Positions 8,246 through 15,916 of a DNA stretch of 59,337 nt are shown piece by piece. This DNA is from an uncultured Oscillibacter sp. (GTDB lineage Bacteria; Bacillota; Clostridia; Oscillospirales; Oscillospiraceae). The translations under genes were made by a program, and so were the position numbers. Numbering within the stretch: position 1 is the stretch's first letter; each line of letters starts with the position of its first letter. The notes under the pieces were generated by a model, which did no database searches, had not been told where the DNA came from, and was given only the letters and a program-made list of their open reading frames with translations. The stretch is taken from NCBI RefSeq assembly GCF_947654275.1, contig NZ_CANTJS010000015.1:1-59337 (forward strand). The letters are read 5' to 3'.

Positions 8246-9032
8246 GATCAAGGGAATCTGGAAAACCTTCAACGCCGGAACGGTCAACGAGAAGCAGGCT
8301 CTTCGGGGTGTGGATCTGACGCTGAAGGAGGGCGATTTCTGCACCGTCATCGGAGGCAACGGCGCGGGCAAATCCACCATGCTTAACGCAGTGGCGGGCG
8401 CCTGGGCCGTGGACGAGGGGTCCATCTCCATCGGAGGCGCCGACGTCACCCATCTGCCGGAGCACAAGCGGGCGGCCTACATCGGCCGGGTTTTTCAGGA
8501 CCCCATGATGGGCACCGCCCCCTCCATGCAGATTATTGAAAACCTGGCCCTGGCGGCCCGCCGGGGCCAGCGGCGGGGTCTCCGCTGGGGCATCACACGG
8601 GAGGAGAAGACCCGCTATCAGGACATGCTGCAAAAGCTGGACCTGGGCCTTGAAGACCGGCTGACCAGCAAGGTGGGCCTGCTTTCCGGCGGCCAGCGGC
8701 AGGCGCTGACGCTGCTGATGGCCTCATTGAAAAAGCCCCGGCTGCTGCTGCTGGACGAGCACACCGCCGCCCTGGACCCCAAGACGGCGGCCAAGGTGCT
8801 GGCCCTGTCGGATAAGATTGTGGCGGAGAGCGGCCTGACCACCATGATGGTCACCCACAACATGAAGGATGCCATACAGCACGGAAACCGGCTCATTATG
8901 ATGTACGACGGGAAAATTGTCATTGACGTCTCCGGCGAGGAGAAAAAGAAGCTCACGGTCCCCCAGCTGCTGGAGCTGTTCAGCAAGGTCAGCGGCAGCG
9001 ACGAGGCGGACGATAAGCTGCTTTTGTCCTGA
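8238..9032 (+). CDS. ABC importer ATPase (TrpZ-like), copy 1
   Basis: A 264-aa ABC ATPase energising the importer. Walker A GGNGAGKST, Q-loop RVFQDP, signature LSGGQRQAL, Walker B LLLLDEHTAALDP and switch MMVTHNM are all present. Like the second copy it reads DEHTAALDPKTA, a feature of this ATPase subfamily. The gene overlaps the permease by 8 bp. It is followed by an inverted heptamer repeat and then the promoter and T-box of the second importer, so the operon probably ends here, although no classic terminator was found. Inner-face, membrane-associated location is expected. Confidence 0.93.
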   Translation: MLEIKGIWKTFNAGTVNEKQALRGVDLTLKEGDFCTVIGGNGAGKSTMLNAVAGAWAVDEGSISIGGADVTHLPEHKRAAYIGRVFQDPMMGTAPSMQIIENLALAARRGQRRGLRWGITREEKTRYQDMLQKLDLGLEDRLTSKVGLLSGGQRQALTLLMASLKKPRLLLLDEHTAALDPKTAAKVLALSDKIVAESGLTTMMVTHNMKDAIQHGNRLIMMYDGKIVIDVSGEEKKKLTVPQLLELFSKVSGSDEADDKLLLS

Positions 9033-9035
9033 GTG

Positions 9036-9108
9036 AATGAGAAATTAGGAATTAGGAATTGGCCTCTGAACAGGATAAATTTCTAATTCCTAATTCTTAA
9101 CTCCTGAG
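9036..9108. repeat. Inverted heptamer repeat element
   Basis: Left arm GAAATTAGGAATTAGGAATT and right arm AATTTCTAATTCCTAATTC can pair into a long AT-rich hairpin over about 22 bp of loop. It lies directly after the copy 1 ATPase gene and could act as a 3' RNA stabiliser. Confidence 0.75.
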
Positions 9109-9146
9109 TCTTCGCCGCGTTAAATCGTTTTTGTGCAAATCGACAG

Positions 9147-9175
9147 TTGACAAATGTGCGCCGTCTGCGTATAAT
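9147..9175 (+). promoter_or_regulatory. Consensus promoter of the T-box operon
   Basis: TTGACA, a 17-bp spacer and TATAAT: a perfect sigma-A consensus. It drives the T-box leader beginning near 9182 and, on antitermination, the second ABC importer operon. Confidence 0.9.
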
Positions 9176-9181
9176 GCAAAG

Positions 9182-9451
9182 CAATCAAGGAAAACCTGTG
9201 ACCAGGAGAAGTACCCGGGAAGGCTGCCTTTCAGAGAGCCGCGGATGGTGGAATCGCGGCAGAGAGCATTCCGGCGAATGGCCCTGGGAGGGCGGAGCGA
9301 ACGGTCTTTGACCCAGTAGCGGCCGACGGGGACCGCACCCGTTACCAGGGCGGCGCGTATGAAGTACGCGGAGCGAGGGGGTGCGTTCGCACCAACTTGG
9401 GTGGTACCGCAGGATGAAAGTCTTGTCCCAAATTGGGACGGGGCTTTTTTA
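9182..9451 (+). ncRNA. T-box leader of the second ABC importer operon
   Basis: Hallmarks in order: an AGTA loop-E strand (9210-9213), an AGAGAG/GGTG stem I apical part, GAA (9276-9278) facing the AGTA, the canonical T-box AACTTGGGTGGTACCGC (9394-9410), and a terminator with a 13-bp stem (9417-9429 with 9435-9447) plus T-run. CCAGG (9202-9206) can pair with CCTGG (9283-9287), leaving GAATGGC as the specifier strand. TGG (Trp, 9279-9281) lies wholly in that loop, which would suit a TrpX-type importer. However, GGC (Gly) and CCC (Pro) registers overlap it, and the TGGT bulge prefers a tRNA with A73, whereas bacterial tRNA-Trp usually has G73. The class is secure; the amino acid is not. The first downstream full gene is 275 bp away. 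Confidence 0.92.
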
Positions 9452-9527
9452 TTTTTAATGAGAAATGAGGAATTTCTGATTTCCTCCCCACTTTCTCATT
9501 CCCAACTTAAGAAAAGAGGACTTTTCT

Positions 9528-9572
9528 ATGAAGCTTTACACAAAACGATGGCGTTTCCGTTCAGAACGGTAA
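9528..9572 (+). CDS. Mini-ORF 1 (14 aa, MKLYTKRWRFRSER)
   Basis: Fifteen codons including TAA, with AAGAGGA upstream. It shares the 21-bp segment for TKRWRFR with mini-ORF 2. It sits between the T-box terminator and the importer genes, so it is transcribed only after antitermination. It has a single Trp codon between Arg codons. It may be a regulatory leader peptide or a decayed repeat; no function is recognised. Confidence 0.4.
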   Translation: MKLYTKRWRFRSER

Positions 9573-9619
9573 ATTCCTCATTCCTCATTTCTGATTCCTG
9601 ATTGAAGGAGGGCCCTTCC

Positions 9620-9700
9620 ATGACGCTTCTGACAAAACGATGGCGTTTCCGTCCAGGACGGCAAACCCCAAATTTCTCATTCCTAATTCCTCATTCCTAA
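9620..9700 (+). CDS. Mini-ORF 2 (26 aa, second TKRWRFR copy)
   Basis: ATG to TAA, with an excellent GAAGGAGGG site 7 bases upstream. It starts MTLLTKRWRFRPGRQ and then reads into a heptamer tract. The DNA for TKRWRFR is identical to mini-ORF 1 over 21 bp while the flanks differ, so either the peptide is under selection or the copy is recent. The stop lies 25 bp before the binding-protein ATG. Confidence 0.4.
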   Translation: MTLLTKRWRFRPGRQTPNFSFLIPHS

Positions 9701-9725
9701 TTTTGATAAGTAAGGAGAATCTATC

Positions 9726-10754
9726 ATGACCAACATGAAAAAATTGGCCGCTCTGCTGCTGACCCTGTCCCTGACCCTGGCCCTGACCGCCTGCGGCGGA
9801 AAAGACTCCGGCGGTTCCGGAACCTCCGCGCCCTCCAACGGCTCCGGCAGCTCCGGCGAGGACGCCCCCCACTACACCATCGGCATCTCCCAGTATGGCG
9901 AGCACGGCTCCCTGGACAACTGCCGGATCGGCTTCCTTCAGGGTCTGGCGGAGGCCGGCATCGTGGAAGGCGAAAACCTCACCGTGGACTATCAGAACGC
10001 CGGCTTTGACGACAGCATCGCCACCCAGATCGGCCAGTCCTTCTCCGCCTCCGGCGTCGACCTGATGGTGGCCGTCGCCACCCCCTCCGCCACGGCCTGC
10101 TTCGCCGCCGCCGAGGACAAGGACATCCCCGTGATTTTCACCGCCATCACCGACCCCGTGGGGGCCAAGCTGGATTCCGGCAACATCACCGGCACCTCCG
10201 ATGTGCTCCCGGTGGCGGGCCAGCTCCAGCTGATCCGGGACCTCCAGCCCCAGGCCAAAACCGTGGGCATCGTCTACACCACCAGCGAGGCCAATTCCGT
10301 CTACTCCGTCGGCGTCTATGAGGACCTGGCGGCGGACTACGGCCTTACCATCGAGACCGTGGGCGTCACCGCTCAGTCCGAGGTCACCCAGGCCGTGGAC
10401 ACCCTGATTTCCCGGGGCGTGGACTGCATCTCCAACCTGACGGACAACACCGTGGTGGGCGTTCTCCCCGCCATTCTGGAGAAAACCAACGAGGCCGGCA
10501 TCCCCGTCTATGGCTCCGAGGTGGAGCAGATGAAGCTGGGCTGTGTGGCCGGCGCGGGCCTGGACTATATCAAGCTGGGCATCCAGACCGGTCAGATGGC
10601 CGCCAAGGTCCTCAAGGGTGAGGCCGCCTGTCAGGACCTGCCCTATGAAATCATCGAGAACTTCGACCTCTATATCAATCCCGAGACCCTGGACGCCATG
10701 GGACTGGTGATTCCCGAGAGCGTGTCCAGCAATGCCATTGACGTCACCGCCTAA
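9726..10754 (+). CDS. ABC importer substrate-binding lipoprotein (TrpX-like), copy 2
   Basis: A 342-aa lipoprotein precursor. The signal peptide (MKKLAALLLTLSLTLALTAC, lipobox LTAC) is followed by a Gly/Ser-rich linker and a type 1 periplasmic-binding domain starting YTIGISQYGEHGSLD. The later GTSDVLPVAGQLQLI and TSEANSVYSV patches match the TrpX/ABC_sub_bind family and the copy at 6112. AAGGAG lies 8 bases before the ATG at 9726. It is the first full gene of the T-box-controlled operon, which supports an amino-acid or amino-acid-derived ligand. The next gene is unexpectedly an FAH-family enzyme rather than the permease. Confidence 0.9.
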   Translation: MTNMKKLAALLLTLSLTLALTACGGKDSGGSGTSAPSNGSGSSGEDAPHYTIGISQYGEHGSLDNCRIGFLQGLAEAGIVEGENLTVDYQNAGFDDSIATQIGQSFSASGVDLMVAVATPSATACFAAAEDKDIPVIFTAITDPVGAKLDSGNITGTSDVLPVAGQLQLIRDLQPQAKTVGIVYTTSEANSVYSVGVYEDLAADYGLTIETVGVTAQSEVTQAVDTLISRGVDCISNLTDNTVVGVLPAILEKTNEAGIPVYGSEVEQMKLGCVAGAGLDYIKLGIQTGQMAAKVLKGEAACQDLPYEIIENFDLYINPETLDAMGLVIPESVSSNAIDVTA

Positions 10755-10756
10755 AA

Positions 10757-10843
10757 TAATGAGGAATGAGGAGTTAGGAATTAGGAATTGCTCTCCTGAT
10801 TCAGAAAATCCCTAATTCCTCATTCCTAATTTCTAATTTTCAG
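10757..10843. repeat. Inverted heptamer repeat element
   Basis: GAGGAATGAGGAGTTAGGAA on the left faces CCCTAATTCCTCATTCCTAA on the right around about 25 bp. It lies between the copy 2 binding-protein and FAH genes. Confidence 0.75.
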
Positions 10844-10851
10844 GAGTCTTT

Positions 10852-11730
10852 ATGAAGTTAGTTACCTGTTTATATGAGGGTCAGGAGCGTGTAGGACTGC
10901 TGGCCACAGGGGGAACTCTGGAAAAGCCCGCCACGGAAGTGGTCTTCCTGCCCTATCCGGACATGAATGCCCTGATTGAGGCCGCCGCAAACCCGAAGGT
11001 CCTGGACCAGCTGGGAGAGTATTACTACATCCAGGGCGTGCCCCTGGAGGATGTCACGCTGCTGGCCCCCATCCCCCGGCCCCGGCAGGACGTCATCTGC
11101 CTGGGCATGAACTACCGGGCCCACGCCGCCGAGGCCGCCCAGTACGACGCGGAGGCCTTCACCAAGGAGGCGCCGGCGGTGTACTTCTCCAAGCGGGTCA
11201 GCCGGGCCGGGGACCCGGAGGGGGTGATTCCCTGTTACAAGGGGCTGGTGAAGCGGCTGGACTATGAAGCGGAGCTGGCGGTCATCATCGGCAGGACCGC
11301 AAAAAACGTAAAGGCGGAGGACGCCGGGGATTATATCTTCGGCTACACCGTCCTCAACGACGTGTCCGCCCGGGATTTGCAGACGGGCCACAAGCAGTGG
11401 TATTTCGGCAAGAGCCTGGACGGCTTCACCCCCATGGGCCCCTGCATCCTCACCGCCGGCAAGGTTCCCTTCCCCCCGGCTCTGGACATCTCCTGCACGG
11501 TCAACGGCCGGGAGCGCCAGAGGTCCAACACCTCCCTGCTGATTCACGGCATTCCGGAAATCATCGAGGAGCTGAGCCGGGGCATGACCCTGCTGCCGGG
11601 GACCATCATCGCCACCGGCACCCCCGCCGGGGTGGGCATGGGGATGGACCCGCCGGAGTTCCTGAAATACGGCGACGTGGTGGAGTGCGCCATCGAGGAC
11701 ATCGGCACCTTACGCAGCACCATTCGTTAG
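10852..11730 (+). CDS. Fumarylacetoacetate hydrolase (FAH) family protein
   Basis: A 292-aa member of the FAH superfamily (fumarylacetoacetase, acylpyruvase, 2-hydroxyhepta-2,4-diene-1,7-dioate isomerase/decarboxylase type), which cleaves C-C bonds or decarboxylates in diketo acids, often from aromatic breakdown. It has a short N-terminal domain and then the core: CLGMNYRAHAAEA, YFSKRVSRAG, DYEAELAVIIGR (metal-binding Glu), GYTVLNDVSARDLQ, KSLDGFTPMGPCI and ATGTPAGVGMG. Length is typical of prokaryotic single-domain FAH proteins. AGGAG precedes the ATG. Its place inside an importer operon, flanked by two heptamer repeats, suggests either an insertion or processing of the imported compound. 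The substrate cannot be named. Confidence 0.9.
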   Translation: MKLVTCLYEGQERVGLLATGGTLEKPATEVVFLPYPDMNALIEAAANPKVLDQLGEYYYIQGVPLEDVTLLAPIPRPRQDVICLGMNYRAHAAEAAQYDAEAFTKEAPAVYFSKRVSRAGDPEGVIPCYKGLVKRLDYEAELAVIIGRTAKNVKAEDAGDYIFGYTVLNDVSARDLQTGHKQWYFGKSLDGFTPMGPCILTAGKVPFPPALDISCTVNGRERQRSNTSLLIHGIPEIIEELSRGMTLLPGTIIATGTPAGVGMGMDPPEFLKYGDVVECAIEDIGTLRSTIR

Positions 11731-11815
11731 AATTAGGAATTAGGAATGAGGAATTAGGAATTGCTTTCCTCATCCAAATCATTCCTAATTCCTAACTCCT
11801 CATTCCTCATTGATT
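11729..11815. repeat. Inverted heptamer repeat element
   Basis: GAATTAGGAATTAGGAATGA and ATTCCTAATTCCTAACTCC face each other, with further repeat units outside. It separates the FAH gene from the permease. Confidence 0.75.
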
Positions 11816-11833
11816 TTAAAGGAGCCTTGTAAT

Positions 11834-12772
11834 ATGCTGGACCTTCTCATCAGCACCCTGACACAGGGCCTGATTTACGCCCTGATTTCCTTCGGGGTCT
11901 ACATTACCTATTCCATTCTGGACTTCCCGGACCTGGGTGTGGACGGCACCTTTCCCCTGGGGGCCGCCGTGACGGCGGTGCTGCTGACTCAGGGGGTCAA
12001 CGCCTGGCTGACCCTGCCCATCTCCCTGCTGGTAGGGGCCCTGGCGGGCCTGTTCACCGGCCTGGTTCACGTGAAGCTGGGGGTCCGGAACCTGCTGGCG
12101 GGCATCATCACCATGACCGCCCTGTTCTCCATCAACCTCCAGATTGCCGGGTCCAACCTGACGGTGGACCGGGGAACGGACACCATCTTCACCTCCGCCC
12201 CCGTCATGGCCCTGCTGGGGGACATGACTCTGATGGGCCGGAAGCTGGTGGTCTCCCTGGTGCTGGTGGCCCTGGTGAAGCTGGTGCTGGATGCCTATTT
12301 CCGCACCAGGTCCGGCCTGCTGCTCCGGGCGGTGGGCGACAACGCGGGCCTGGTCACCACCCTGGCCAAGGACCGGGGCACGGTGAAAATCGCGGGTCTG
12401 GCCCTCTCCAACGCCCTGGTGGCCCTGGGGGGCTGCGTGGTGGTCCACGAGCAGCGGAGCTTTTCCGCCACCATGGGCACCGGCCAGCTGGTTTACGGTC
12501 TGGCGGCGGTGATTATCGGCGTCTCCCTTACCAACTTCTTTGCCGCCGGGCCCCTGGCCCAGACCCTCCGGAAAACCAGGACCCTCCGCTGGCTGTCCCA
12601 TCCCGCCGGAACCACGTCGGTGATTCTGGGCAGCATCCTCTATAAGCTCTGCATCCAGGCGGCCCTGAGCATGGGCCTGCCGGCCAACATGATGAAGCTG
12701 ATGACGGCGGCGCTGTTTCTGCTGGTTCTGGTGGTATCAGGACGGAAGGGGGAGGAAATCATCCATGCTTGA
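11834..12772 (+). CDS. ABC importer permease (TrpY-like), copy 2
   Basis: A 312-aa polytopic membrane protein, about 8-9 segments. GVYITYSILDFPDLGVDGTF, ALSNALVALGGCVVV and YGLAAVIIGVSL match the permease at 7292. The start at 11834 (MLDLLIST) is set by AAAGGAG about 9 bases upstream; a further in-frame ATG at 11810 lies in the repeat tract and has no ribosome site. The gene overlaps the ATPase by 8 bp, exactly as in copy 1. It should form the channel for ligand delivered by the lipoprotein at 9726. Confidence 0.9.
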   Translation: MLDLLISTLTQGLIYALISFGVYITYSILDFPDLGVDGTFPLGAAVTAVLLTQGVNAWLTLPISLLVGALAGLFTGLVHVKLGVRNLLAGIITMTALFSINLQIAGSNLTVDRGTDTIFTSAPVMALLGDMTLMGRKLVVSLVLVALVKLVLDAYFRTRSGLLLRAVGDNAGLVTTLAKDRGTVKIAGLALSNALVALGGCVVVHEQRSFSATMGTGQLVYGLAAVIIGVSLTNFFAAGPLAQTLRKTRTLRWLSHPAGTTSVILGSILYKLCIQAALSMGLPANMMKLMTAALFLLVLVVSGRKGEEIIHA

Positions 12773-13538
12773 GATTCGGGACATCACAAAGGTCTATAAC
12801 CCCGGTTCCGTCACGGAACACCGGCTGTTTGAGAACTTTTCCCTCACCGTGGAGGAAGGCCAGTTCGTGTCCATCGTGGGCAGCAACGGCAGCGGCAAGA
12901 CCTCCCTGCTGAACATCATCTGCGGCTCCATCCCCATTGAGGGGGGCGACGTGCTGGTGGACGGAACCAGCATCTCCAGACTGAAGGATTACCAGCGCTA
13001 CGTCTCCATGGGCCGGGTTTACCAGAATCCGGCGGCGGGGACCTGTCCCAACCTGACCATGCTGGAAAATCTCTCTCTTGCGGACAACAAGGGCAAGTCC
13101 TTCAACCTCCGCCGGGGCGTGGACCGGAGGCGGGCCGAGGGCTACCGGGAGCAGCTCCGGTCCCTGGGTCTGGGGCTGGAGGACCATCTGGACGTGAAAA
13201 TGGGGGCCCTCTCCGGCGGCCAGCGGCAGGCCGTGGCCCTGCTGATGGCCACCATGGCCCCCCTGCGCTTCCTGATTCTGGACGAACACACCGCCGCCCT
13301 GGACCCCAAGACGGCGGACGCCGTCATGACCCTGACGGACCGGGTGGTCCGGGAGAAAAAACTCACGGCCCTGATGGTGACCCACAACCTCCGCTACGCC
13401 GTGGAGTACGGCGACCGGGTGCTGATGATGAACCAGGGCCATGTGGTTCTGGACCGGGCGGGGGAGGAGAAGAAAAACACCTCCATCGACAGCATCCTGG
13501 GGATGTTCAACCAGATTTCCATTGAGTGCGGGAACTGA
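12765..13538 (+). CDS. ABC importer ATPase (TrpZ-like), copy 2
   Basis: A 257-aa ABC ATPase. Walker A GSNGSGKTS, Q-loop RVYQNP, signature LSGGQRQAV, Walker B FLILDEHTAALDP and switch LMVTHNL are all intact. The DEHTAALDPKTA stretch is the same as in copy 1 at 8238. It is the last gene of the T-box operon; a strong terminator follows 29 bp after the stop. Together with the genes at 9726 and 11834 it forms a complete importer. Confidence 0.93.
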   Translation: MLEIRDITKVYNPGSVTEHRLFENFSLTVEEGQFVSIVGSNGSGKTSLLNIICGSIPIEGGDVLVDGTSISRLKDYQRYVSMGRVYQNPAAGTCPNLTMLENLSLADNKGKSFNLRRGVDRRRAEGYREQLRSLGLGLEDHLDVKMGALSGGQRQAVALLMATMAPLRFLILDEHTAALDPKTADAVMTLTDRVVREKKLTALMVTHNLRYAVEYGDRVLMMNQGHVVLDRAGEEKKNTSIDSILGMFNQISIECGN

Positions 13539-13567
13539 GCTCCCTGCAATGGAGCGCGAAAAGCATG

Positions 13568-13603
13568 AAAAGCGGAACGGCTTTACAGCCGTTCCGCTTT
13601 TTA
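13568..13603 (+). terminator. Terminator of the second ABC importer operon
   Basis: AAAAGCGGAACGGC and GCCGTTCCGCTTTT form a perfect 14-bp stem with a 6-nt loop. The A and T flanks let it work on both strands, so it may also serve the minus-strand gene ending at 13659. Confidence 0.92.
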
Positions 13604-13658
13604 TGTACTCCGCCGCCGGTCAAATCAGGACGCAGCATCTGCCATTCCCCTTCCCGGC

Positions 13659-14549
13659 TCAGGCCAGCAGGTCCAGCTCCCGGTACGCCTCCAGCCGGGC
13701 GGCGATGCCGTCCCAGCTGGGGCCGGCCTTCAAAAACTCATAGTCGCTCCAGATGCGTTCCAGCTCCGCCCGGACCTGGGGAATCTCCCGGAGCTCTCCA
13801 TCGGCGGTCCGGCAGTAGTAGCCCGTCAGCAGGGCGCAGGGAATGAGACCGGTCTCGGGGCTCCGGGCCTGGTCCAGACGGGAGTTGCAGGCCTCCAGAT
13901 ACAGGCTCAGCTCCGTCAGCGTGTGGGTTCCCTCCAGATCAAAGGCCTGGAAGGGGCCGCAAGGGCCCGGAATCTCCCCGTTCATGCGGAAATAGGCCGG
14001 GTCGTCCTCCATCTCCGTGACCCGCTCATAGATGACGTCCATGCGCTGGAATTCCTCCTCCGGCAGCTCCCCCCGGAAGGAGTGAAGGGCGATCTCCGCC
14101 GCCTCGTCCAGGCGGCCCAGGGCCTGGCAGCCCGGCAGAACCGCCAGGCGGTCCCCCAGCTTCCCCATCCGGGCCATGGTGAACAGGCTCCATATCCAGC
14201 AGCCGTCCTCCCCCAGCTCCTCGGCCCGTTCCTCCACGCCGGCGATGACCTCATTCAGCAGCAGGGGGGCCTCCTCCAGCCGTCCAATGCGGTCGGAGCA
14301 GTCGTCGGTCAGCGTGTCGCCCACGGCCTCATAAATCTCATCCCGGGCGCTGTAAATGGTATCCGCCTGACTGAGGCGCAGAAACGCCCGTTCCAGCTCT
14401 CCCCGCTCCATGTGCTCCACACCCAGGTCGTAGCAGGCACGGGCCAGACCCGTATCGTCTCCCCTCTGGCGGCAGTCCTCCAGCCGCTCCGCCGTAGACA
14501 GGGACGCCTTGCCCTTCTTTTGGAAAAAACCAAACATACTCAAGTTCAT
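13659..14549 (-). CDS. TPR-like hypothetical protein
   Basis: A 296-aa acidic soluble protein. The N-terminal half (LARACYDLGVEHMERGELERAF, IYEAVGDTLTDDCSDRIGRL, LDEAAEIALHSF) reads like tetratricopeptide-type helix pairs. The C-terminal half has LGELSLY-like and DYEFLKAGPSWDGIAARLEAY segments but no motif I can name. The start is uncertain: the ATG at 14549 has AGAGGA only 1-2 bases away, while the ATG at 14537 has the same site 13 bases away. It lies alone between terminators. Function unknown. Confidence 0.75.
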   Translation of the reverse strand: MNLSMFGFFQKKGKASLSTAERLEDCRQRGDDTGLARACYDLGVEHMERGELERAFLRLSQADTIYSARDEIYEAVGDTLTDDCSDRIGRLEEAPLLLNEVIAGVEERAEELGEDGCWIWSLFTMARMGKLGDRLAVLPGCQALGRLDEAAEIALHSFRGELPEEEFQRMDVIYERVTEMEDDPAYFRMNGEIPGPCGPFQAFDLEGTHTLTELSLYLEACNSRLDQARSPETGLIPCALLTGYYCRTADGELREIPQVRAELERIWSDYEFLKAGPSWDGIAARLEAYRELDLLA

Positions 14550-14554
14550 TCCTC

Positions 14555-14602
14555 TCTGTATCTGTGTCTCTGTGGTATCTGTGTATCTCTGTATCTGTAT
14601 GG
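14555..14602. repeat. Short imperfect CTGTATCTGTG-type repeats
   Basis: TCTGTATCTGTGTCTCTGTG and GTATCTGTGTATCTCTGTAT are imperfect tandem repeats of a TCTGTAT/TCTGTGT unit in the leader of the TPR-like gene. A slippage-type low-complexity tract; no function seen. Confidence 0.6.
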
Positions 14603-14864
14603 GGACTGTGGTTCCGCGCAGTCGTCTCAGTATAGCACAGCGCCGCCCCCGCCGTCAACCGGAAGCGTCCCGGCGGAGGCGTCCGCTGGCGCATTTTATC
14701 AGAAGATGGGGGCGGGCCTTACGCCTGCACCCTGCGGGGGCTGCGTCCCGTCTTATGGGGCTCCGGCGCTCCTGGGGAAATGGCCTGGTCAGGGGACCAG
14801 GCCCCACAGGGTGTTCTGCCGGTAGAAGAGGTATAGGGCCCGGCAGCACCGGTTAACAGCCCCC

Positions 14865-15569
14865 TCAGCCCTCCTCCACGTCCCGCACCCGGAGGACGGT
14901 CCCCTCCACGGAAAATTTGACCTCCAGCCCCGCGAAGCAAAAGCCGTAGACCCTCCGGGGGTCCTCCTGATACCGGGGCCGGGGATCCAGGGCCAGCACG
15001 CCCCGCAGGGCCTCCCGCCGCTCCGGGGGCACCCGCTCCAGCAGCTCCGGCGGGAACTCCACCGTCAGGGCCTCCCGGTCCGGCGGTTCTGCGGCAAAGC
15101 CCCCCAGGGCCTCCGGCACGCAGTCGGCATAGGGGATGTAGGGCTTGATGTCCAGAATGGGGGTGCCGTCCATCAGGTCCGCCCCCCGGATACGGAGCAC
15201 CGGCCCCAGGTCCGCCGTCTCCTCAATCCCCGTCAGCGCCACGGCGGACAGGGCGATGGGATTGGGCCGGAAGGGGGACCGGGTGGCGAAGACCCCCAGC
15301 CGGGCGTTGCCCCCCAGCCGGGGAGGCCGCACCGTGGGAGACCAGGATTTCTCCCCGCTTTCCCGAACCGCCTGGTCGAAGACCCACACCAGCCACACAT
15401 GGGAAAAGCCCTCCAGACCCCGGAGAGCGGCGGCGTTCCGGTATTCCGGCTCAAACACCACCGCCGCCTCCAGGGCGTCCACCAGACCGCTCTGACGGGG
15501 CACGCCGAACTTGCTGGAAAAATCGCTGCGGACCCGGGCGATGGTCCGCATATGGAAGTCCTGAGACAT
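14865..15569 (-). CDS. trmO: tRNA (N6-threonylcarbamoyladenosine(37)-N6)-methyltransferase TrmO
   Basis: SAM-dependent methylation of t6A37 in tRNA-Thr type tRNAs. The 234-aa protein has the TrmO beta-barrel: IARVRSDFSSKFGVPRQ at the N-terminus, LEGFSHVWLVWVFD, LGVFATRSPFRPNPIALS (the family signature, about residues 92-108), ADLMDGTPILDIKPYIPYAD, and a C-terminal extension with DPRPRYQEDPRRVYGF as in full-length bacterial TrmO/TsaA. AGGAGGGA precedes the ATG at 15569. It appears monocistronic. A tRNA-Thr gene lies elsewhere in the window, but the two are not linked. Confidence 0.93.
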   Translation of the reverse strand: MSQDFHMRTIARVRSDFSSKFGVPRQSGLVDALEAAVVFEPEYRNAAALRGLEGFSHVWLVWVFDQAVRESGEKSWSPTVRPPRLGGNARLGVFATRSPFRPNPIALSAVALTGIEETADLGPVLRIRGADLMDGTPILDIKPYIPYADCVPEALGGFAAEPPDREALTVEFPPELLERVPPERREALRGVLALDPRPRYQEDPRRVYGFCFAGLEVKFSVEGTVLRVRDVEEG

Positions 15570-15587
15570 GGCCGTCCCTCCTTATAT

Positions 15588-15633
15588 AAATAGCCGTCGA
15601 AAAGCTGTCGAAATAGCCGCCGAAAAGCTGTCG
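15588..15633. repeat. Two adjacent 23-bp direct repeats
   Basis: AAATAGCCGTCGAAAAGCTG (plus TCG) at 15588-15610 is repeated at once at 15611-15633 with one mismatch. It lies in the 347-bp gap upstream of trmO (15570-15916), where I see no gene and only AT-rich tracts. It could be a tandem regulatory site for trmO. Confidence 0.7.
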
Positions 15634-15916
15634 AAAAACAGGGAACCGGCTCCTTCAGCCTGCCGGAAACCGCCCGTCCGGCGGGTCACCGTCCAGACAG
15701 CCGGAGCAGGGAATGCACCGCCTTTCCTGACGGCTTCAAACTAGCCGCATCCGGCGGACAGATTGAACCGTCTCCCGGTCCCCCTCTTTTTTTCTGATTC
15801 CAGCATAACACAAAGCCCTTTCGGATACAATCATCATTATCCCGGACAGCGGCAGACCGCCGGAGCCGCTCCTTTCGGAACCGCACCGGCGGTCTGTCTG
15901 TCCTTTGAAACTGCTG

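Larger units (their letters stand above)
9452..9712. repeat. Heptamer repeat tracts around two mini-ORFs
   Basis: AATGAGAAATGAGGAATTT and three later tracts of TTCCTCATTCCT/ATTCCTAATTCC alternate with the mini-ORFs at 9528 and 9620. An exact 21-bp direct repeat (9540-9560 and 9632-9652) lies within the ORFs. The unit looks duplicated once: repeat tract, ribosome site, mini-ORF. Confidence 0.7.
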
